NCBI RefSeq assembly: GCF_000300995.1
Contig: NZ_AMRJ01000010.1
Span: 1 to 64,000 of the forward strand
Source: Alcanivorax hongdengensis A-11-3
GTDB taxonomy: Bacteria > Pseudomonadota > Gammaproteobacteria > Pseudomonadales > Alcanivoracaceae
Direction: 5' to 3'
DNA length: 64,000 nucleotides
A program made the translations under genes and the position numbers. The notes beneath the pieces are model-generated. The model searched no databases. It worked only from the letters and a program-made list of their open reading frames with translations, and was not told the DNA's origin. Below, piece by piece: positions 45,568 to 55,078 of the stretch (positions are counted from its first letter, which is position 1; each line of letters opens with the position of its first letter).

Positions 45568-45641
45568 ATAGGGGCTCTAGGATGCGCAACCAGTAGAGAA
45601 AAAACCGGCGAGGATGCCGGCCAAAAACCAGGAGACGTATC

Positions 45642-46700
45642 GTGAAACTGAAAATGACAGCCCTGGTTGCCAGCGCGGCAACCGCCCTGACCCTGGCCAG
45701 CGCCCCGGCCAGCGCCCGTGATTACATTTCCATCGTGGGTTCCTCCACGGTGTATCCGTTCGCCACCACCGTGGCCGAGCGTTTCGGTCGCAGCACCTCT
45801 CACCCGACCCCGAAAATCGAATCTACCGGTTCCGGCGGCGGCATGAAGCTGTTCTGCGCCGGTGTCGGCACCCAGAACCCGGATATCACCAACGCTTCGC
45901 GTCGCATGAAGAAGTCCGAGTTCGAGCAGTGCCAGCAAAACGGTGTGAAAGACATCGCCGAGGTCGTGATCGGTTATGACGGCATCGTGGTGGCCAACTC
46001 CGCCGAAGCCAAGCACGTCGACCTGACCCTGCGTGACCTGTTCCTGGCCCTGGCCAAGGAAGTACCGAACCCGAACGGCAAGGAAGAGCTGGTGGCCAAC
46101 CCCTACCAGACCTGGAAGGACGTGAACCCGGCCCTGCCCAATACCAAGATCGAAGTGCTGGGCCCGCCGCCGACCTCCGGCACCCGCGATGCCTTTGACG
46201 AGCTGGCCATTGAAGGCGGCTGCAAGACCTTCCCCTGGCTGAAGGCCATCAAGAGCGAAGACAAGGGCCGCTACAAGGCGATCTGCCGCAGCATCCGTGA
46301 AGACGGCGCCTACATCGAAGCCGGCGAGAACGACAACCTGATCGTGCAGAAGCTGCAGAAGAACCCGGCCGCCTTCGGTGTGTTCGGCTTCTCCTACCTG
46401 GACCAGAACCGCGGCAAGATCCAGGCGGCCAACGTGGCCGGTAACGCCCCGACCTTTGATACCATTGCCAGCGGCGACTACCCGCTGTCCCGCTCCCTGT
46501 ACTTCTACGTGAAGAAGGCGCACGTGGGCGTGGTACCGGGTATCGAGGGTTACGTGAAAGAGTTCACCAGCGAGAAAGCCTGGGGCCCGGACGGTTACCT
46601 GGCCGACAAGGGCATGATCCCGCTGGGTGACGACCTGCGCGCTGACATGGGCAAGCAGGCCCGTAACCTGACGCCGATGACCGGTGACGAGCTTCACTAA
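45642..46700 (+). CDS. pstS: Phosphate ABC transporter, periplasmic phosphate-binding protein
   Basis: A 352-aa exported protein. The signal peptide ends near SAPASA (about residue 25). The phosphate-binding motif IVGSSTVYPF follows at once, then ESTGSGGGMKLFCAG and PPTSGTRDAFDELAIEGGC, all ligand loops of PstS-like proteins. It delivers phosphate to PstCA. The start is GTG 45642 with AGGAGA upstream. The promoter holds a perfect PhoB box. A hairpin with a T-run follows the gene before pstC, so pstS can be made in excess over the membrane genes. Confidence 0.92.
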   Translation: MKLKMTALVASAATALTLASAPASARDYISIVGSSTVYPFATTVAERFGRSTSHPTPKIESTGSGGGMKLFCAGVGTQNPDITNASRRMKKSEFEQCQQNGVKDIAEVVIGYDGIVVANSAEAKHVDLTLRDLFLALAKEVPNPNGKEELVANPYQTWKDVNPALPNTKIEVLGPPPTSGTRDAFDELAIEGGCKTFPWLKAIKSEDKGRYKAICRSIREDGAYIEAGENDNLIVQKLQKNPAAFGVFGFSYLDQNRGKIQAANVAGNAPTFDTIASGDYPLSRSLYFYVKKAHVGVVPGIEGYVKEFTSEKAWGPDGYLADKGMIPLGDDLRADMGKQARNLTPMTGDELH

Positions 46701-46744
46701 GGTCTAAGCGCCTGACGCGAAAACAAAAAGCAGGGATGCTTTGC

Positions 46745-46773
46745 AGCCCGGTGGCCTCGGCCCCGGGCTTTTT
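46745..46773 (+). terminator. Terminator/attenuator between pstS and pstC
   Basis: An AGCCCGG/CCGGGCT hairpin followed by TTTTT, 45 bases after the pstS stop and 75 bases before pstC. It is likely a partial terminator that lowers expression of the distal genes. Confidence 0.75.
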
Positions 46774-46847
46774 CGCCGACCGGCAGACCGGTTTTTTGCT
46801 GCCCTGGCAGGACACGCCACGGCCTTGAGACGTACGGGGAATTGTTA

Positions 46848-48236
46848 ATGGATACGGGTAACCTGCTGTTGCTGGTGGTGGTCATGGTGGCCGTGGCCTA
46901 TTACATGGGGCGCCAGCGCTCCATGGCCCTGGCCCGGCCGCTGGGCGGCATTCGCCACCTGCATTCGCTGCCCTTCTACTACGCCATGCGCGCGGCGCTG
47001 TGGTGTGCCATCCCGGCGCTGGTGGTGCTGGGCCTGTGGCTGGTGTTTGACGACAGCTTCATTCGCACCTTGGTGATCGGTGGCCTGCCGGCGGACCAGC
47101 TGCCGGCCAGCGAGTCGGCCCGTGGCCTGTTGCTCAACCAGATCAACAACGTGGCCAGCGGCGCCCTGCCGGTGGACAGCGTCAGCCCGGCGGTGGCCGC
47201 CGCGGCGGAGCGCCTGGGGCACCTGCGCCAGATCAGCACCATGGCCCTGGCCGTGGCGGTGATCGTGGTGGGCATGCTGGGTGCGGCCTGGGGCTGGCTG
47301 AAGATTTCCCCGCAGTTGCGCGCCCGCCAGCAGGTGGAGCGGGTGCTGCAGGTGCTGTTCATGCTGTGCGCGCTGATCGCCATCCTCACCACCGTGGGGA
47401 TTCTGATGTCGGTGCTGTTCGAGTCCATCCGCTTCTTCGGCAAGATCTCGCCGGTGGATTTCCTGTTCGGCCTCAAGTGGAGCCCGCAGATTGCCCTGCG
47501 CGCTGACCAGGTGGCTTCGGAGGGGTTCTTCGGTGCCATTCCGCTGTTTGTCGGTACCCTGCTGATTTCCGCCATCGCCCTGATCGTGGCGGTGCCGGTG
47601 GGGCTGATGTCGGCCATCTACCTGGCCGAGTACGCCCACCCGAAACTGCGCGCCTTCGCCAAGCCGGCGCTGGAAGTGCTGGCCGGGGTGCCTACCGTGG
47701 TGTACGGCTTCTTCGCCGCCCTGACCGTGGCGCCCTTCATTCGCAACCTGGGCGAATCCATGGGGCTGGATGTGGCCTCCGAATCCGCCCTGGCGGCGGG
47801 CCTGGTGATGGGGGTGATGATCATCCCCTTCGTGTCATCGCTGGCCGATGACGTGATCACCGCCGTTCCCCAGTCGCTGCGCGACGGTTCCCTGGGGCTC
47901 GGGGCGACGCAATCGGAAACCATCAAGAAAGTGATCATTCCGGCGGCGCTGCCGGGCATCATGGGCGGCATTCTGCTGGCCGCGTCCCGGGCCATTGGCG
48001 AGACCATGATCGTGGTGATGGCGGCGGGCCTGTCCGCCAACCTGACCGTGAACCCGCTGGAGGCGGTGACCACCGTGACGGTGCAGATCGTCACCCTGCT
48101 CACCGGTGACCAGGAGTTCGACAGTGCCAAGACCCTGGCGGCCTTTGCCCTGGGCCTGATGCTGTTCCTGACGACGCTGGCGCTGAACGTGCTGGCCCTG
48201 CGCATCGTCAAGAAATACCGCGAAGAATACGAGTAG
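46848..48236 (+). CDS. pstC: Phosphate ABC transporter permease PstC
   Basis: A 462-aa inner-membrane permease with an extended N-terminal part (two hydrophobic segments within the first 75 residues and a soluble loop) before the standard six-helix core. The ABC permease EAA-type loop is visible as SLADDVITAVPQSLRDGSLGLGATQSETIKKVIIPAALPGI. The ATG at 46848 is chosen, with GGGGAA upstream; a TTG two codons earlier is less likely. It couples with PstA and PstB; pstA starts ten bases after its stop. Confidence 0.9.
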   Translation: MDTGNLLLLVVVMVAVAYYMGRQRSMALARPLGGIRHLHSLPFYYAMRAALWCAIPALVVLGLWLVFDDSFIRTLVIGGLPADQLPASESARGLLLNQINNVASGALPVDSVSPAVAAAAERLGHLRQISTMALAVAVIVVGMLGAAWGWLKISPQLRARQQVERVLQVLFMLCALIAILTTVGILMSVLFESIRFFGKISPVDFLFGLKWSPQIALRADQVASEGFFGAIPLFVGTLLISAIALIVAVPVGLMSAIYLAEYAHPKLRAFAKPALEVLAGVPTVVYGFFAALTVAPFIRNLGESMGLDVASESALAAGLVMGVMIIPFVSSLADDVITAVPQSLRDGSLGLGATQSETIKKVIIPAALPGIMGGILLAASRAIGETMIVVMAAGLSANLTVNPLEAVTTVTVQIVTLLTGDQEFDSAKTLAAFALGLMLFLTTLALNVLALRIVKKYREEYE

Positions 48237-48246
48237 GGAGCCAGAG

Positions 48247-49515
48247 ATGAGCAAAACCACCGAACAGGTTCGCCAGTCCCTGGCCAAGCGTTACCGGGCG
48301 GAAAAACGCTTCCGGGCCTTCGGCATTGCCTCCATCGCCTTTGGCCTGCTGGCACTGCTGTTGTTGTTCACCGACATCATCGGCAAGGGCCACACGGCGT
48401 TTTTCGAGCACTACATCCAGATGGAAGTGACCTTTGATGCCGATACCCTGGGCATCGACGACGCTACCAACCAGGATCAGCTCAACTTCGCCAACTATGA
48501 CGGCGTGATCCGCAATGCCCTGCGCGAGCGTTTCCCGCAGGTACAAAGCCGTGGCCAGAAGCGTGAGCTCTACAGCCTGATCAGTACCGGCGCCGGCTAC
48601 CCGCTGCGCGACATGCTGGCCAGCCACCCGGCGCTGCTGGGCCAGACCCGGACCCTGTGGCTGCTGGCCGACGACGATGTGGATCAGTACTTCAAGGCCG
48701 ACCGCCAGGGCCGCGAGGATTCACGCCTGACACCGGAGCAGAAGGCCTGGCTCACCAGCCTGGATGACAACGGCCAGGTGAAAAAGGAGTTCAATGCGTC
48801 CTTCTTCACCAGTGGTGATTCCCGCGAGCCGGAGCTGGCGGGTATCTGGGGCGCGGTGTGCGGTTCCTTCTTTACCATGCTGGTGACCTTGCTGCTGAGC
48901 TTCCCCATCGGCGTGGCAGCGGCCATCTATCTGGAAGAGTTCGCGCCGCGCAACAGGTTCACCGACTTCATCGAGGTCAACATCAACAACCTGGCGGCGG
49001 TGCCGTCGATCATCTTCGGCCTGCTAGGCCTGGCCATCTTTATCGGCCTGTTCGGCATGCCGCGCTCGGTGCCGCTGGTGGGCGGCATCGTGCTGACGCT
49101 GATGACGCTGCCGACCATCATCATTTCCAGCCGCGCGGCCATCAAGGCGGTGCCGCCGAGTATCCGCGAAGCGGCCATGGGCCTGGGCGCGTCGCCCATG
49201 CAGGTGGTGCTGCACCATGTGATGCCGCTGGCCATGCCCGGCATGCTCACCGGTGCCATCATCGGCATGGCCCAGGCGCTGGGCGAGACCGCGCCGCTGC
49301 TGATGATCGGTATGGTGGCCTTTATCGTCGATGTGCCCGCCGGGCCGGTCGACCCGGCCACCGTGTTGCCGGTGCAGATCTACCTGTGGGCCGACAGCCC
49401 GGAGCAGTCCTTCGTGGCACTGACCTCCGCCGCCATCATGGTGCTGCTGGCCTTCCTGATCGCCATGAACACCCTGGCGGTGTTCCTGCGCAAGCGCCTC
49501 GAGCGGCGCTGGTAA
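48247..49515 (+). CDS. pstA: Phosphate ABC transporter permease PstA
   Basis: A 422-aa permease. One N-terminal helix (about 28-45) and a roughly 160-residue periplasmic domain precede the core helices from about residue 200, a long form compared with E. coli PstA (296 aa). The ABC loop reads AIKAVPPSIREAAMGLGASPMQVVLHHVMPLAMPG. It forms the channel with PstC. The start is preceded by GGGAGCC; pstB follows after nine bases with GGAG. Confidence 0.9.
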   Translation: MSKTTEQVRQSLAKRYRAEKRFRAFGIASIAFGLLALLLLFTDIIGKGHTAFFEHYIQMEVTFDADTLGIDDATNQDQLNFANYDGVIRNALRERFPQVQSRGQKRELYSLISTGAGYPLRDMLASHPALLGQTRTLWLLADDDVDQYFKADRQGREDSRLTPEQKAWLTSLDDNGQVKKEFNASFFTSGDSREPELAGIWGAVCGSFFTMLVTLLLSFPIGVAAAIYLEEFAPRNRFTDFIEVNINNLAAVPSIIFGLLGLAIFIGLFGMPRSVPLVGGIVLTLMTLPTIIISSRAAIKAVPPSIREAAMGLGASPMQVVLHHVMPLAMPGMLTGAIIGMAQALGETAPLLMIGMVAFIVDVPAGPVDPATVLPVQIYLWADSPEQSFVALTSAAIMVLLAFLIAMNTLAVFLRKRLERRW

Positions 49516-49524
49516 GGAGAGCAC

Positions 49525-50415
49525 ATGGATAACGCATCAACATTGAACAAGGGGCAGCAGGTGCGCCGTGCTGCCAACCCCCTGCAGGCCGAAGGTAAGC
49601 CGCCAATGAGTAATGAACATCCCTATCCGGAAAAAACCGTGGGTGCACCCTTCGTGGATGACCCGAAAATGCGCATGCGTGACGTGGACGTGTTCTACGG
49701 CGACAAGCAGGCCATCCACGGTGTCAGCCTGGATATCGGCAAGAACGAGGTGGTGGCCCTGATCGGCCCGTCCGGGTGTGGTAAGTCCACCTTCCTGCGT
49801 TCGCTCAATCGCATGAATGACACCATCGACATCTGCCGTGTGAGCGGGTCGCTGCATCTGGAGGAGCAGGATCTCTATGATCCGAAAATGGATGTGGTGG
49901 AACTGCGCGCGCGGGTGGGCATGGTGTTCCAGAAGCCCAATCCCTTCCCCAAGTCGATCTATGACAACGTGGCCTACGGCCCGCGCCTGCATGGCCTGGC
50001 CAACAAGAAGTACGACCTGGACGAGATCGTCGAGACCAGCCTGCGCAAGGCCGGCCTGTGGGAAGAAGTGAAAGACCGGCTGCACCAGCCCGGCACCGGC
50101 CTGTCCGGTGGCCAGCAGCAGCGGCTGTGCATTGCGCGCACCATCGCGGTGAGCCCGGAAGTGGTGCTGATGGATGAGCCCTGCTCGGCGCTGGACCCCA
50201 TCGCCACCGCCAAAATCGAGGAGCTGATTGCCGAGTTGAGCGAGTCGTACACCATCGCCATCGTCACCCACTCCATGCAGCAGGCGGCGCGGGTTTCGCA
50301 ACGCACCGCCTATTTCCACCTCGGTCATCTAGTGGAAATGAATGACACGGACACTGTGTTCACCAAGCCCCAGCACAGTCTCACGGAAGCTTATATTACG
50401 GGCCGCTTTGGTTAA
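49525..50415 (+). CDS. pstB: Phosphate ABC transporter ATP-binding protein
   Basis: A 296-aa ATPase with Walker [11 protein letters not shown]-loop [11 protein letters not shown], signature LSGGQQQR, Walker [13 protein letters not shown] and the H-loop THS. An N-terminal extension of about 45 residues precedes the domain, longer than in E. coli; an internal Met28 is an alternative start, but ATG 49525 has a strong AAGGAG. It energises PstCA and takes part in PhoR/PhoU signalling. Confidence 0.93.
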   Translation: MDNASTLNKGQQVRRAANPLQAEGKPPMSNEHPYPEKTVGAPFVDDPKMRMRDVDVFYGDKQAIHGVSLDIGKNEVVALIGPSGCGKSTFLRSLNRMNDTIDICRVSGSLHLEEQDLYDPKMDVVELRARVGMVFQKPNPFPKSIYDNVAYGPRLHGLANKKYDLDEIVETSLRKAGLWEEVKDRLHQPGTGLSGGQQQRLCIARTIAVSPEVVLMDEPCSALDPIATAKIEELIAELSESYTIAIVTHSMQQAARVSQRTAYFHLGHLVEMNDTDTVFTKPQHSLTEAYITGRFG

Positions 50416-50427
50416 GGAGAGCAACCC

Positions 50428-51141
50428 ATGGATCGTACCTATTTTGGTCAGCACAGTTCCGCCCAGTTCAACGAGGCGCTGGAATCCATTCGCAATCACC
50501 TGATGGAAATGGGTGGCCTGGTCGAGAAGCAGGTGGTGGATGCGCTGGAAGCGCTGCTGCAGGCCGATTCCGCCCTGGCGGAAAAGGTGCTGGAAACCGA
50601 AGACAAGGTCGACAAGCTGGAAATGCTGATCGACGAGCAGTGCACCAAGGTGCTGGCGCTGCGCCAGCCGGCGGCCTCTGACCTGCGGCTTATCATTGCC
50701 GTGTCCAAGGCCGTGTCGGACCTGGAGCGCATCGGTGACGAGTCCGCCAAGATCGCCCGCATGGGCCTGCAACTGGCCGAGGAAGGCGAGTCGCCGCGCG
50801 GTTACGTGGAAGTGCGCCACATCGGCAACCACGTGCGTAACATGCTGCGTGACACCCTGGATGCCTTCGCCCGCTTCGACGCCAAGAAGGCGCTGGAAGT
50901 GGCCGCCGAAGACAACGAGGTGGACCTGGAATACCGCAGCGCCATGCGCTCGCTGGTGACCTTCATGATGGAAGATCCGCGCGCCATTTCCCGCGTGCTC
51001 AACATCATCTGGTCGCTGCGCGCCCTGGAGCGTATCGGCGACCACTCGCGCAACATTGCCGAGCAGGTCATCTACCTGGTGGAAGGCAAGGACGTGCGCC
51101 ACATCAGCGTCGACGAGATGGAAGAGAAGCTCAAGGGTTAG
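50428..51141 (+). CDS. phoU: Phosphate transport regulator PhoU
   Basis: A 237-aa all-helical protein with two PhoU repeats, each containing the ExxxD-type metal motif: RIGDESAKIA near residue 110 and RIGDHSRNIAEQ near 205. It links Pst transport state to the PhoR kinase and dampens the Pho regulon. AAGGAG lies upstream of the ATG and the gene closes the pst operon, 12 bases after pstB. No phoB/phoR genes follow in this window. Confidence 0.92.
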   Translation: MDRTYFGQHSSAQFNEALESIRNHLMEMGGLVEKQVVDALEALLQADSALAEKVLETEDKVDKLEMLIDEQCTKVLALRQPAASDLRLIIAVSKAVSDLERIGDESAKIARMGLQLAEEGESPRGYVEVRHIGNHVRNMLRDTLDAFARFDAKKALEVAAEDNEVDLEYRSAMRSLVTFMMEDPRAISRVLNIIWSLRALERIGDHSRNIAEQVIYLVEGKDVRHISVDEMEEKLKG

Positions 51142-51175
51142 GCCTTCCTCACGCAGCCTGTCATAAAGGATTCAC

Positions 51176-51205
51176 GCCTGACCGCTTTCGGTCGGGCGCT
51201 TTTTT
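51176..51205 (+). terminator. Rho-independent terminator of the pst-phoU operon
   Basis: A GCCTGACCG/CGGTCGGGC stem with one G-T pair and a four-base loop, then six T, 35 bases after phoU. Confidence 0.85.
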
Positions 51206-51211
51206 CGACTA

Positions 51212-51235
51212 ATATATTCGTTATTCCGGATATAT
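51212..51235 (+). promoter_or_regulatory. Candidate ArsR operator with promoter -10
   Basis: The inverted repeat ATATATTCG-N6-CGGATATAT (one mismatch) overlaps a -10-like TAATAT (51210-51215) and the first bases of the arsR start codon. It has the size and AT-rich dyad form of ArsR operators, so ArsR would block its own promoter until arsenite binds. Confidence 0.65.
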
Positions 51236-51563
51236 GGATAAAACCATGCTGACAGCCACGCAACTGTGTAAATGCCTGGGCGACGACATTCGCCTGGGCC
51301 TGATCTGCCTGCTCCATGGCCAGCAGGAGGTGTGCGTCTGTGATCTGGTGGCGGCGCTGGCTTTGCCCCAGTCCACGGTGTCCCGGCATCTGGGCCAGTT
51401 GCGCCAGTGTCAGCTGGTGGTGGCCCGCCGGCAGGGCACCTGGATGCACTACCGCATCAACCCGGCCCTGCCGGACTGGGCGCACCGCACGCTGGCCACC
51501 CTGGTGGTGCCGGCCCGGGAATCGCTGGATATCACGCTACCCAATAGCCTTTGCTGCGAGTAA
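51234..51563 (+). CDS. arsR: ArsR-family arsenic-responsive repressor
   Basis: A 109-aa winged helix-turn-helix repressor. C34 and C36 in the EVCVCDL helix are the classic arsenite ligands; the recognition helix is PQSTVSRHLGQLRQ. It represses the operon until As(III) or Sb(III) binds. The start is uncertain: ATG 51234 overlaps the operator and has no good ribosome-binding site, while ATG 51246 has GGAT five bases upstream. The stop overlaps the arsC start (TAATG), so translation is coupled. Confidence 0.88.
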   Translation: MDKTMLTATQLCKCLGDDIRLGLICLLHGQQEVCVCDLVAALALPQSTVSRHLGQLRQCQLVVARRQGTWMHYRINPALPDWAHRTLATLVVPARESLDITLPNSLCCE

Positions 51564-52057
51564 TGACCATGAACACGCCCCTGAATCTGCTTTTTCTGTG
51601 CACCGGTAATTCCTGTCGATCCATTCTTGGCGAGGCGCTGGCCAACCATCTGGGCGAGGGTCGTCTGCGCGGCCTGAGTGCAGGCAGCCAACCCACCGGT
51701 CAGGTCAACCCCAATGCCCTGGCGGTGCTGGCGCGCCATCATGTGCCGGCGGGTGAGCCCAGCTCCAAATCCATGGATGACCTGGAAGGTGAAAAGGTGG
51801 ATCTGGTGATCACCGTGTGTGACGCCGCCGCCGGTGAAGCCTGTCCGATCTGGCTGGGTGACACCCTAAAGGTTCACTGGGGCCTGCCGGACCCGGCCCA
51901 TGTGACCGGCACGCAGGAAGAGATCGTGGGGGCTTTCGAGGCCACCTACCAGGCGTTGCACGCTCGCCTCAGCGCGTTACTGGCACTGGATCTGGAGGAG
52001 CGCACGCCACTGGGCCTGGTGGCTGCTGCGCAGAAACTGCACCGCGAGCTGGAGTAA
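51563..52057 (+). CDS. arsC: Arsenate reductase, low-molecular-weight phosphatase type
   Basis: A 164-aa LMW-PTP-fold arsenate reductase. The P-loop C13-TGNS-C18-R-S is at the N-terminus, and a second cysteine pair ([13 protein letters not shown]) is suited to the disulphide relay of thioredoxin-linked ArsC; the HWGLPDPA motif follows. It reduces As(V) to As(III) for export by ACR3. ATG 51563 overlaps the arsR stop; ATG 51569 is the alternative. Confidence 0.9.
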   Translation: MTMNTPLNLLFLCTGNSCRSILGEALANHLGEGRLRGLSAGSQPTGQVNPNALAVLARHHVPAGEPSSKSMDDLEGEKVDLVITVCDAAAGEACPIWLGDTLKVHWGLPDPAHVTGTQEEIVGAFEATYQALHARLSALLALDLEERTPLGLVAAAQKLHRELE

Positions 52058-52062
52058 TCAGA

Positions 52063-53094
52063 ATGGGTTTTTTTGAACGTTATCTGAGTGTCTGGGTGGC
52101 GTTGGCGATTGTCGCCGGGGTGCTGCTGGGGCTGGCGGTGCCGGGCCTGTTTCAGGCCGTGGCGGCACTGGATTATGCCCATGTGAACCTGGCGGTGGCG
52201 GTGTTCATCTGGCTGATGGTCTACCCGATGATGATCCAGATCGATTTCACCGCCATTCGCGATGTGGGCCGCAAGCCCCGCGGGCTGGCCCTGACGCTGG
52301 TCATCAATTGGCTGATCAAGCCATTCACCATGGCTGCGCTGGGCTGGCTGTTCTTTCAGGGGCTGTTCGCGCCGCTGGTGGACCCGCAAACCGCCAGCGA
52401 GTACATCGCCGGCATGATTTTGCTGGGTGTGGCGCCCTGTACCGCCATGGTGTTTGTCTGGAGTCACCTGACCCGTGGCGACGCCAACTACACCCTGGTG
52501 CAGGTGGCCGCCAATGATCTGATCATGGTGTTTGCCTTCGCGCCCATCGCCGCCCTGCTGCTGGGCGTCAGCCATATCACCGTGCCCTGGGATACGCTGC
52601 TGTTGTCGGTGGTGCTGTATGTGGTGCTGCCGCTGATCGCCGGTTTTGTGACGCGCCAGGCGCTGGTGCGCGGGGGCGGCGAGGCGCGGGTCGCGTCTTT
52701 TGTGCATAGCCTCAAGCCGGTCAGCGTCATGGGCCTGCTGGCCACCGTGGTGGTGCTGTTCGGCTTCCAGGCGCAGACCATCCTCGCCCGGCCGATGGCC
52801 ATTGTGCTGATCGCCATTCCGTTGCTGATCCAGACCTATGGCATCTTTGCCATCACCTACTGGCTGGCCCGACGCCTGCGGCTGGTGCACAACGTGGCCG
52901 GCCCGGCGGCCCTGATCGGCACCAGCAATTTCTTCGAGCTGGCGGTGGCGGTGGCTATCAGCCTGTTCGGCCTGCACTCCGGCGCCGCCCTGGCCACGGT
53001 GGTGGGGGTGCTGGTGGAAGTCCCGGTGATGCTGTCACTGGTGGCGATTGTCAATCGCACGCCGGGCTGGTTTGCACAGCCCGAGCAGGCTTGA
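52063..53094 (+). CDS. arsB: Arsenite efflux permease, ACR3 family
   Basis: A 343-aa transporter with ten membrane helices. The conserved cysteine of ACR3 is in [16 protein letters not shown], and the late glutamate is in [12 protein letters not shown]; both are needed for As(III) transport in the family. It starts five bases after arsC. It is often annotated arsB or acr3; it is not related to the 12-helix ArsB of E. coli. Confidence 0.92.
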   Translation: MGFFERYLSVWVALAIVAGVLLGLAVPGLFQAVAALDYAHVNLAVAVFIWLMVYPMMIQIDFTAIRDVGRKPRGLALTLVINWLIKPFTMAALGWLFFQGLFAPLVDPQTASEYIAGMILLGVAPCTAMVFVWSHLTRGDANYTLVQVAANDLIMVFAFAPIAALLLGVSHITVPWDTLLLSVVLYVVLPLIAGFVTRQALVRGGGEARVASFVHSLKPVSVMGLLATVVVLFGFQAQTILARPMAIVLIAIPLLIQTYGIFAITYWLARRLRLVHNVAGPAALIGTSNFFELAVAVAISLFGLHSGAALATVVGVLVEVPVMLSLVAIVNRTPGWFAQPEQA

Positions 53095-53103
53095 TCAAAA
53101 ATC

Positions 53104-53137
53104 GTAGGGCGGAAATGGGCGTAAGCCCATCTGCGCC
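53104..53137. repeat. REP-like hairpin, family B copy 3
   Basis: GTAGGGCGGAAATGGGC, loop, GCCCATCTGCGCC: the same element as 29615-29648 with a few changes. It occupies much of the 69-base gap between the ACR3 and arsH genes. Confidence 0.65.
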
Positions 53138-53163
53138 GCTGCTGTGGTGGAGACCGAAACCCC

Positions 53164-53874
53164 ATGAGCGATATCCCCAATCTCGACAAGGCCTGCTTTC
53201 AGGTGCCGACGGCGGATGCCGTTTTCGCCGAGCCAGCCTCTCGGCACAAGCCGCGCATTCTTTTGTTGTACGGCTCACTGCGCCAGCGCTCTTTCAGTCG
53301 GCTGGTGGTGATGGAGGCGGCGCGGTTGCTGGAGGCCATGGGCGCGCAAACCAGAATCTTCCATGCCGATGGTTTGCCGTTGCCCGACAGCGAAGACGCG
53401 GACCATCCCAAGGTAAAGGAACTGCGAGATCTGGTGACCTGGAGCGAGGGCATGGTGTGGTGCTCGCCGGAACGCCATGGTGCCATGACCGGCATCATGA
53501 AAGCCCAGATCGACTGGATTCCGTTGTCACTGGGCGCGGTGCGCCCCACCCAGGGCAAGACTCTGGCGGTGATGCAGGTGTGCGGCGGCTCCCAGTCGTT
53601 CAACGCGGTCAATCAGCTGCGCGTGCTGGGCCGCTGGATGCGTATGGTCACCATCCCCAACCAGTCGTCGGTACCCAAGGCGTTTCTGGAATTCGATGAC
53701 AACGACCGCATGAAACCGTCCGCTTTTTACGACCGTATTGTCGATGTGATGGAAGAGCTGGTGAAGTTCACCTACCTGGTGCGTGATCGCAGCGACTTCC
53801 TCACTGACCGTTACTCCGAGCGCAAGGAAAGCGCCGAGGCACTGATGAAACGGGTCAACCAGCGCAGTCTGTAA
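53164..53874 (+). CDS. arsH: Arsenical resistance flavoprotein ArsH
   Basis: A 236-aa NADPH-dependent FMN reductase. The flavodoxin-like FMN loop [12 protein letters not shown] and the ArsH-typical [23 protein letters not shown] and [25 protein letters not shown] segments are clear. ArsH oxidises trivalent organoarsenicals and protects from oxidative stress. It lies downstream of ACR3, separated by a REP-like element, and is probably still in the operon. Confidence 0.92.
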   Translation: MSDIPNLDKACFQVPTADAVFAEPASRHKPRILLLYGSLRQRSFSRLVVMEAARLLEAMGAQTRIFHADGLPLPDSEDADHPKVKELRDLVTWSEGMVWCSPERHGAMTGIMKAQIDWIPLSLGAVRPTQGKTLAVMQVCGGSQSFNAVNQLRVLGRWMRMVTIPNQSSVPKAFLEFDDNDRMKPSAFYDRIVDVMEELVKFTYLVRDRSDFLTDRYSERKESAEALMKRVNQRSL

Positions 53875-53969
53875 AGGCCGGGGCTAACCACAGAGGGCAC
53901 AGAGGTCTCAGAGTAAAACGTTACCTGGTTGACCCTGTGCACGCTGTGGTGAAACGGTTTTGCGGGTAA

Positions 53970-54890
53970 TCAGGCCGCGCGGATCACAAAGCCCTGACGG
54001 GGAAAGTGTACGTGCACCTCGCCCACCGCCGGTTCGTGGCGGGCCACCACCCAGCCCTGGTCGTTACTGGTGACCAGCGTGCCGGTGACCGGGTCGCGGC
54101 CATAGTCGTCCGGGGCCAGGCTAACGGTGTGGCCGATCAGGGTGTCGTCCTGGTTGCTGTTGGCAAGGGCCCGCGGGCTTGCCGTGCGGGCAATCTCCAG
54201 TGCCTGGTCGGCGTTGATCTCGCGGCGCTCACCCTGGCCGAATGCCTGCAGGCGGTCCATCCAGGTATTCACGTTCGGGTAGTTTTTGATGGCGGGCTGG
54301 TTGGCCAGGTCACGCTGGAACCACAGGCTGTGATAGGCGGAGAAGTCCCCGGCGTTGGGCTGTTCGCCAAACAGAAACGGTTGTTCGGCCAGCATGGCTT
54401 CCAGGTGATCCAGGTGGGCACGCACCATGCGCTTCATCTGCCGCGGGCCATGCGCTTTCACCCGGGCCTTGCTGCCCATGCGCAGCCGGTCCCATAACAG
54501 CTTGCCCAGATCAGCCAGTGTGGATTCCTTCAGCACCCGCCGCAGCAGGGTCAGGTTGCCGGCGGAAATGATACAGGCGAGAAAAATATCCAGATCCACC
54601 TGGCGGACAAATTCCTGCACCTCGGGCGAACAGTTCTCCAGTACCAGTTCCGGCTTGTTGCCCAGGCGGGCGATTTCCCGGCTGATGGTGCGGGTATCGC
54701 AGAACACGTCGGCGCCGATCTGTGCCACCGGAATCTTGCGGTAGCCGCCGGCCAGCGGCGCCAGCAGCGGGCGCGGCGGCATTTCCTTCACCTGCACCGA
54801 CTGCCAGCTCAGGCCGGCATAGCCGAGCATGGCGCGGACCTTTTCGGAAAAGGGCGACAGGGTGTAGTGGTGCACAATCAGATCGGACAT
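53970..54890 (-). CDS. Glutathione S-transferase family protein
   Basis: A 306-aa protein. The N-terminal thioredoxin-like domain (about 1-80) has SPFSEKVRAMLGYAGL, with Ser rather than Cys at the thiol-binding start, and KIPVAQ with the cis-proline. A helical C-terminal GST domain (about 90-225) has GDFSAYHSLWF. A further roughly 75-residue beta-rich tail (NQDDTLIGHTVSLAPDDYG...GEVHVHFPRQGFVIRAA) is not part of standard GSTs. ATG 54890 is chosen; the six-codon-longer frame starts with TTG. There is no visible ribosome-binding site. Likely a detoxification enzyme; substrate unknown. Confidence 0.8.
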   Translation of the reverse strand: MSDLIVHHYTLSPFSEKVRAMLGYAGLSWQSVQVKEMPPRPLLAPLAGGYRKIPVAQIGADVFCDTRTISREIARLGNKPELVLENCSPEVQEFVRQVDLDIFLACIISAGNLTLLRRVLKESTLADLGKLLWDRLRMGSKARVKAHGPRQMKRMVRAHLDHLEAMLAEQPFLFGEQPNAGDFSAYHSLWFQRDLANQPAIKNYPNVNTWMDRLQAFGQGERREINADQALEIARTASPRALANSNQDDTLIGHTVSLAPDDYGRDPVTGTLVTSNDQGWVVARHEPAVGEVHVHFPRQGFVIRAA

Positions 54891-55078
54891 GGGGAGACTA
54901 TCGGGCAATCGTCAGGTGCCGCGATCTTCCCCAAGCCGGCGGGCAATGGCAAGGCGGTTGGCGCCACGGCGGTGGCGCCACAGCCAAGAGTCAGGGCCTG
55001 TTCACACTACCGAGACGGCACATCGTCTGACACGACTGGACGAAAAAATGCATTCATCATAAGCCGTCCCGGTGGTGT

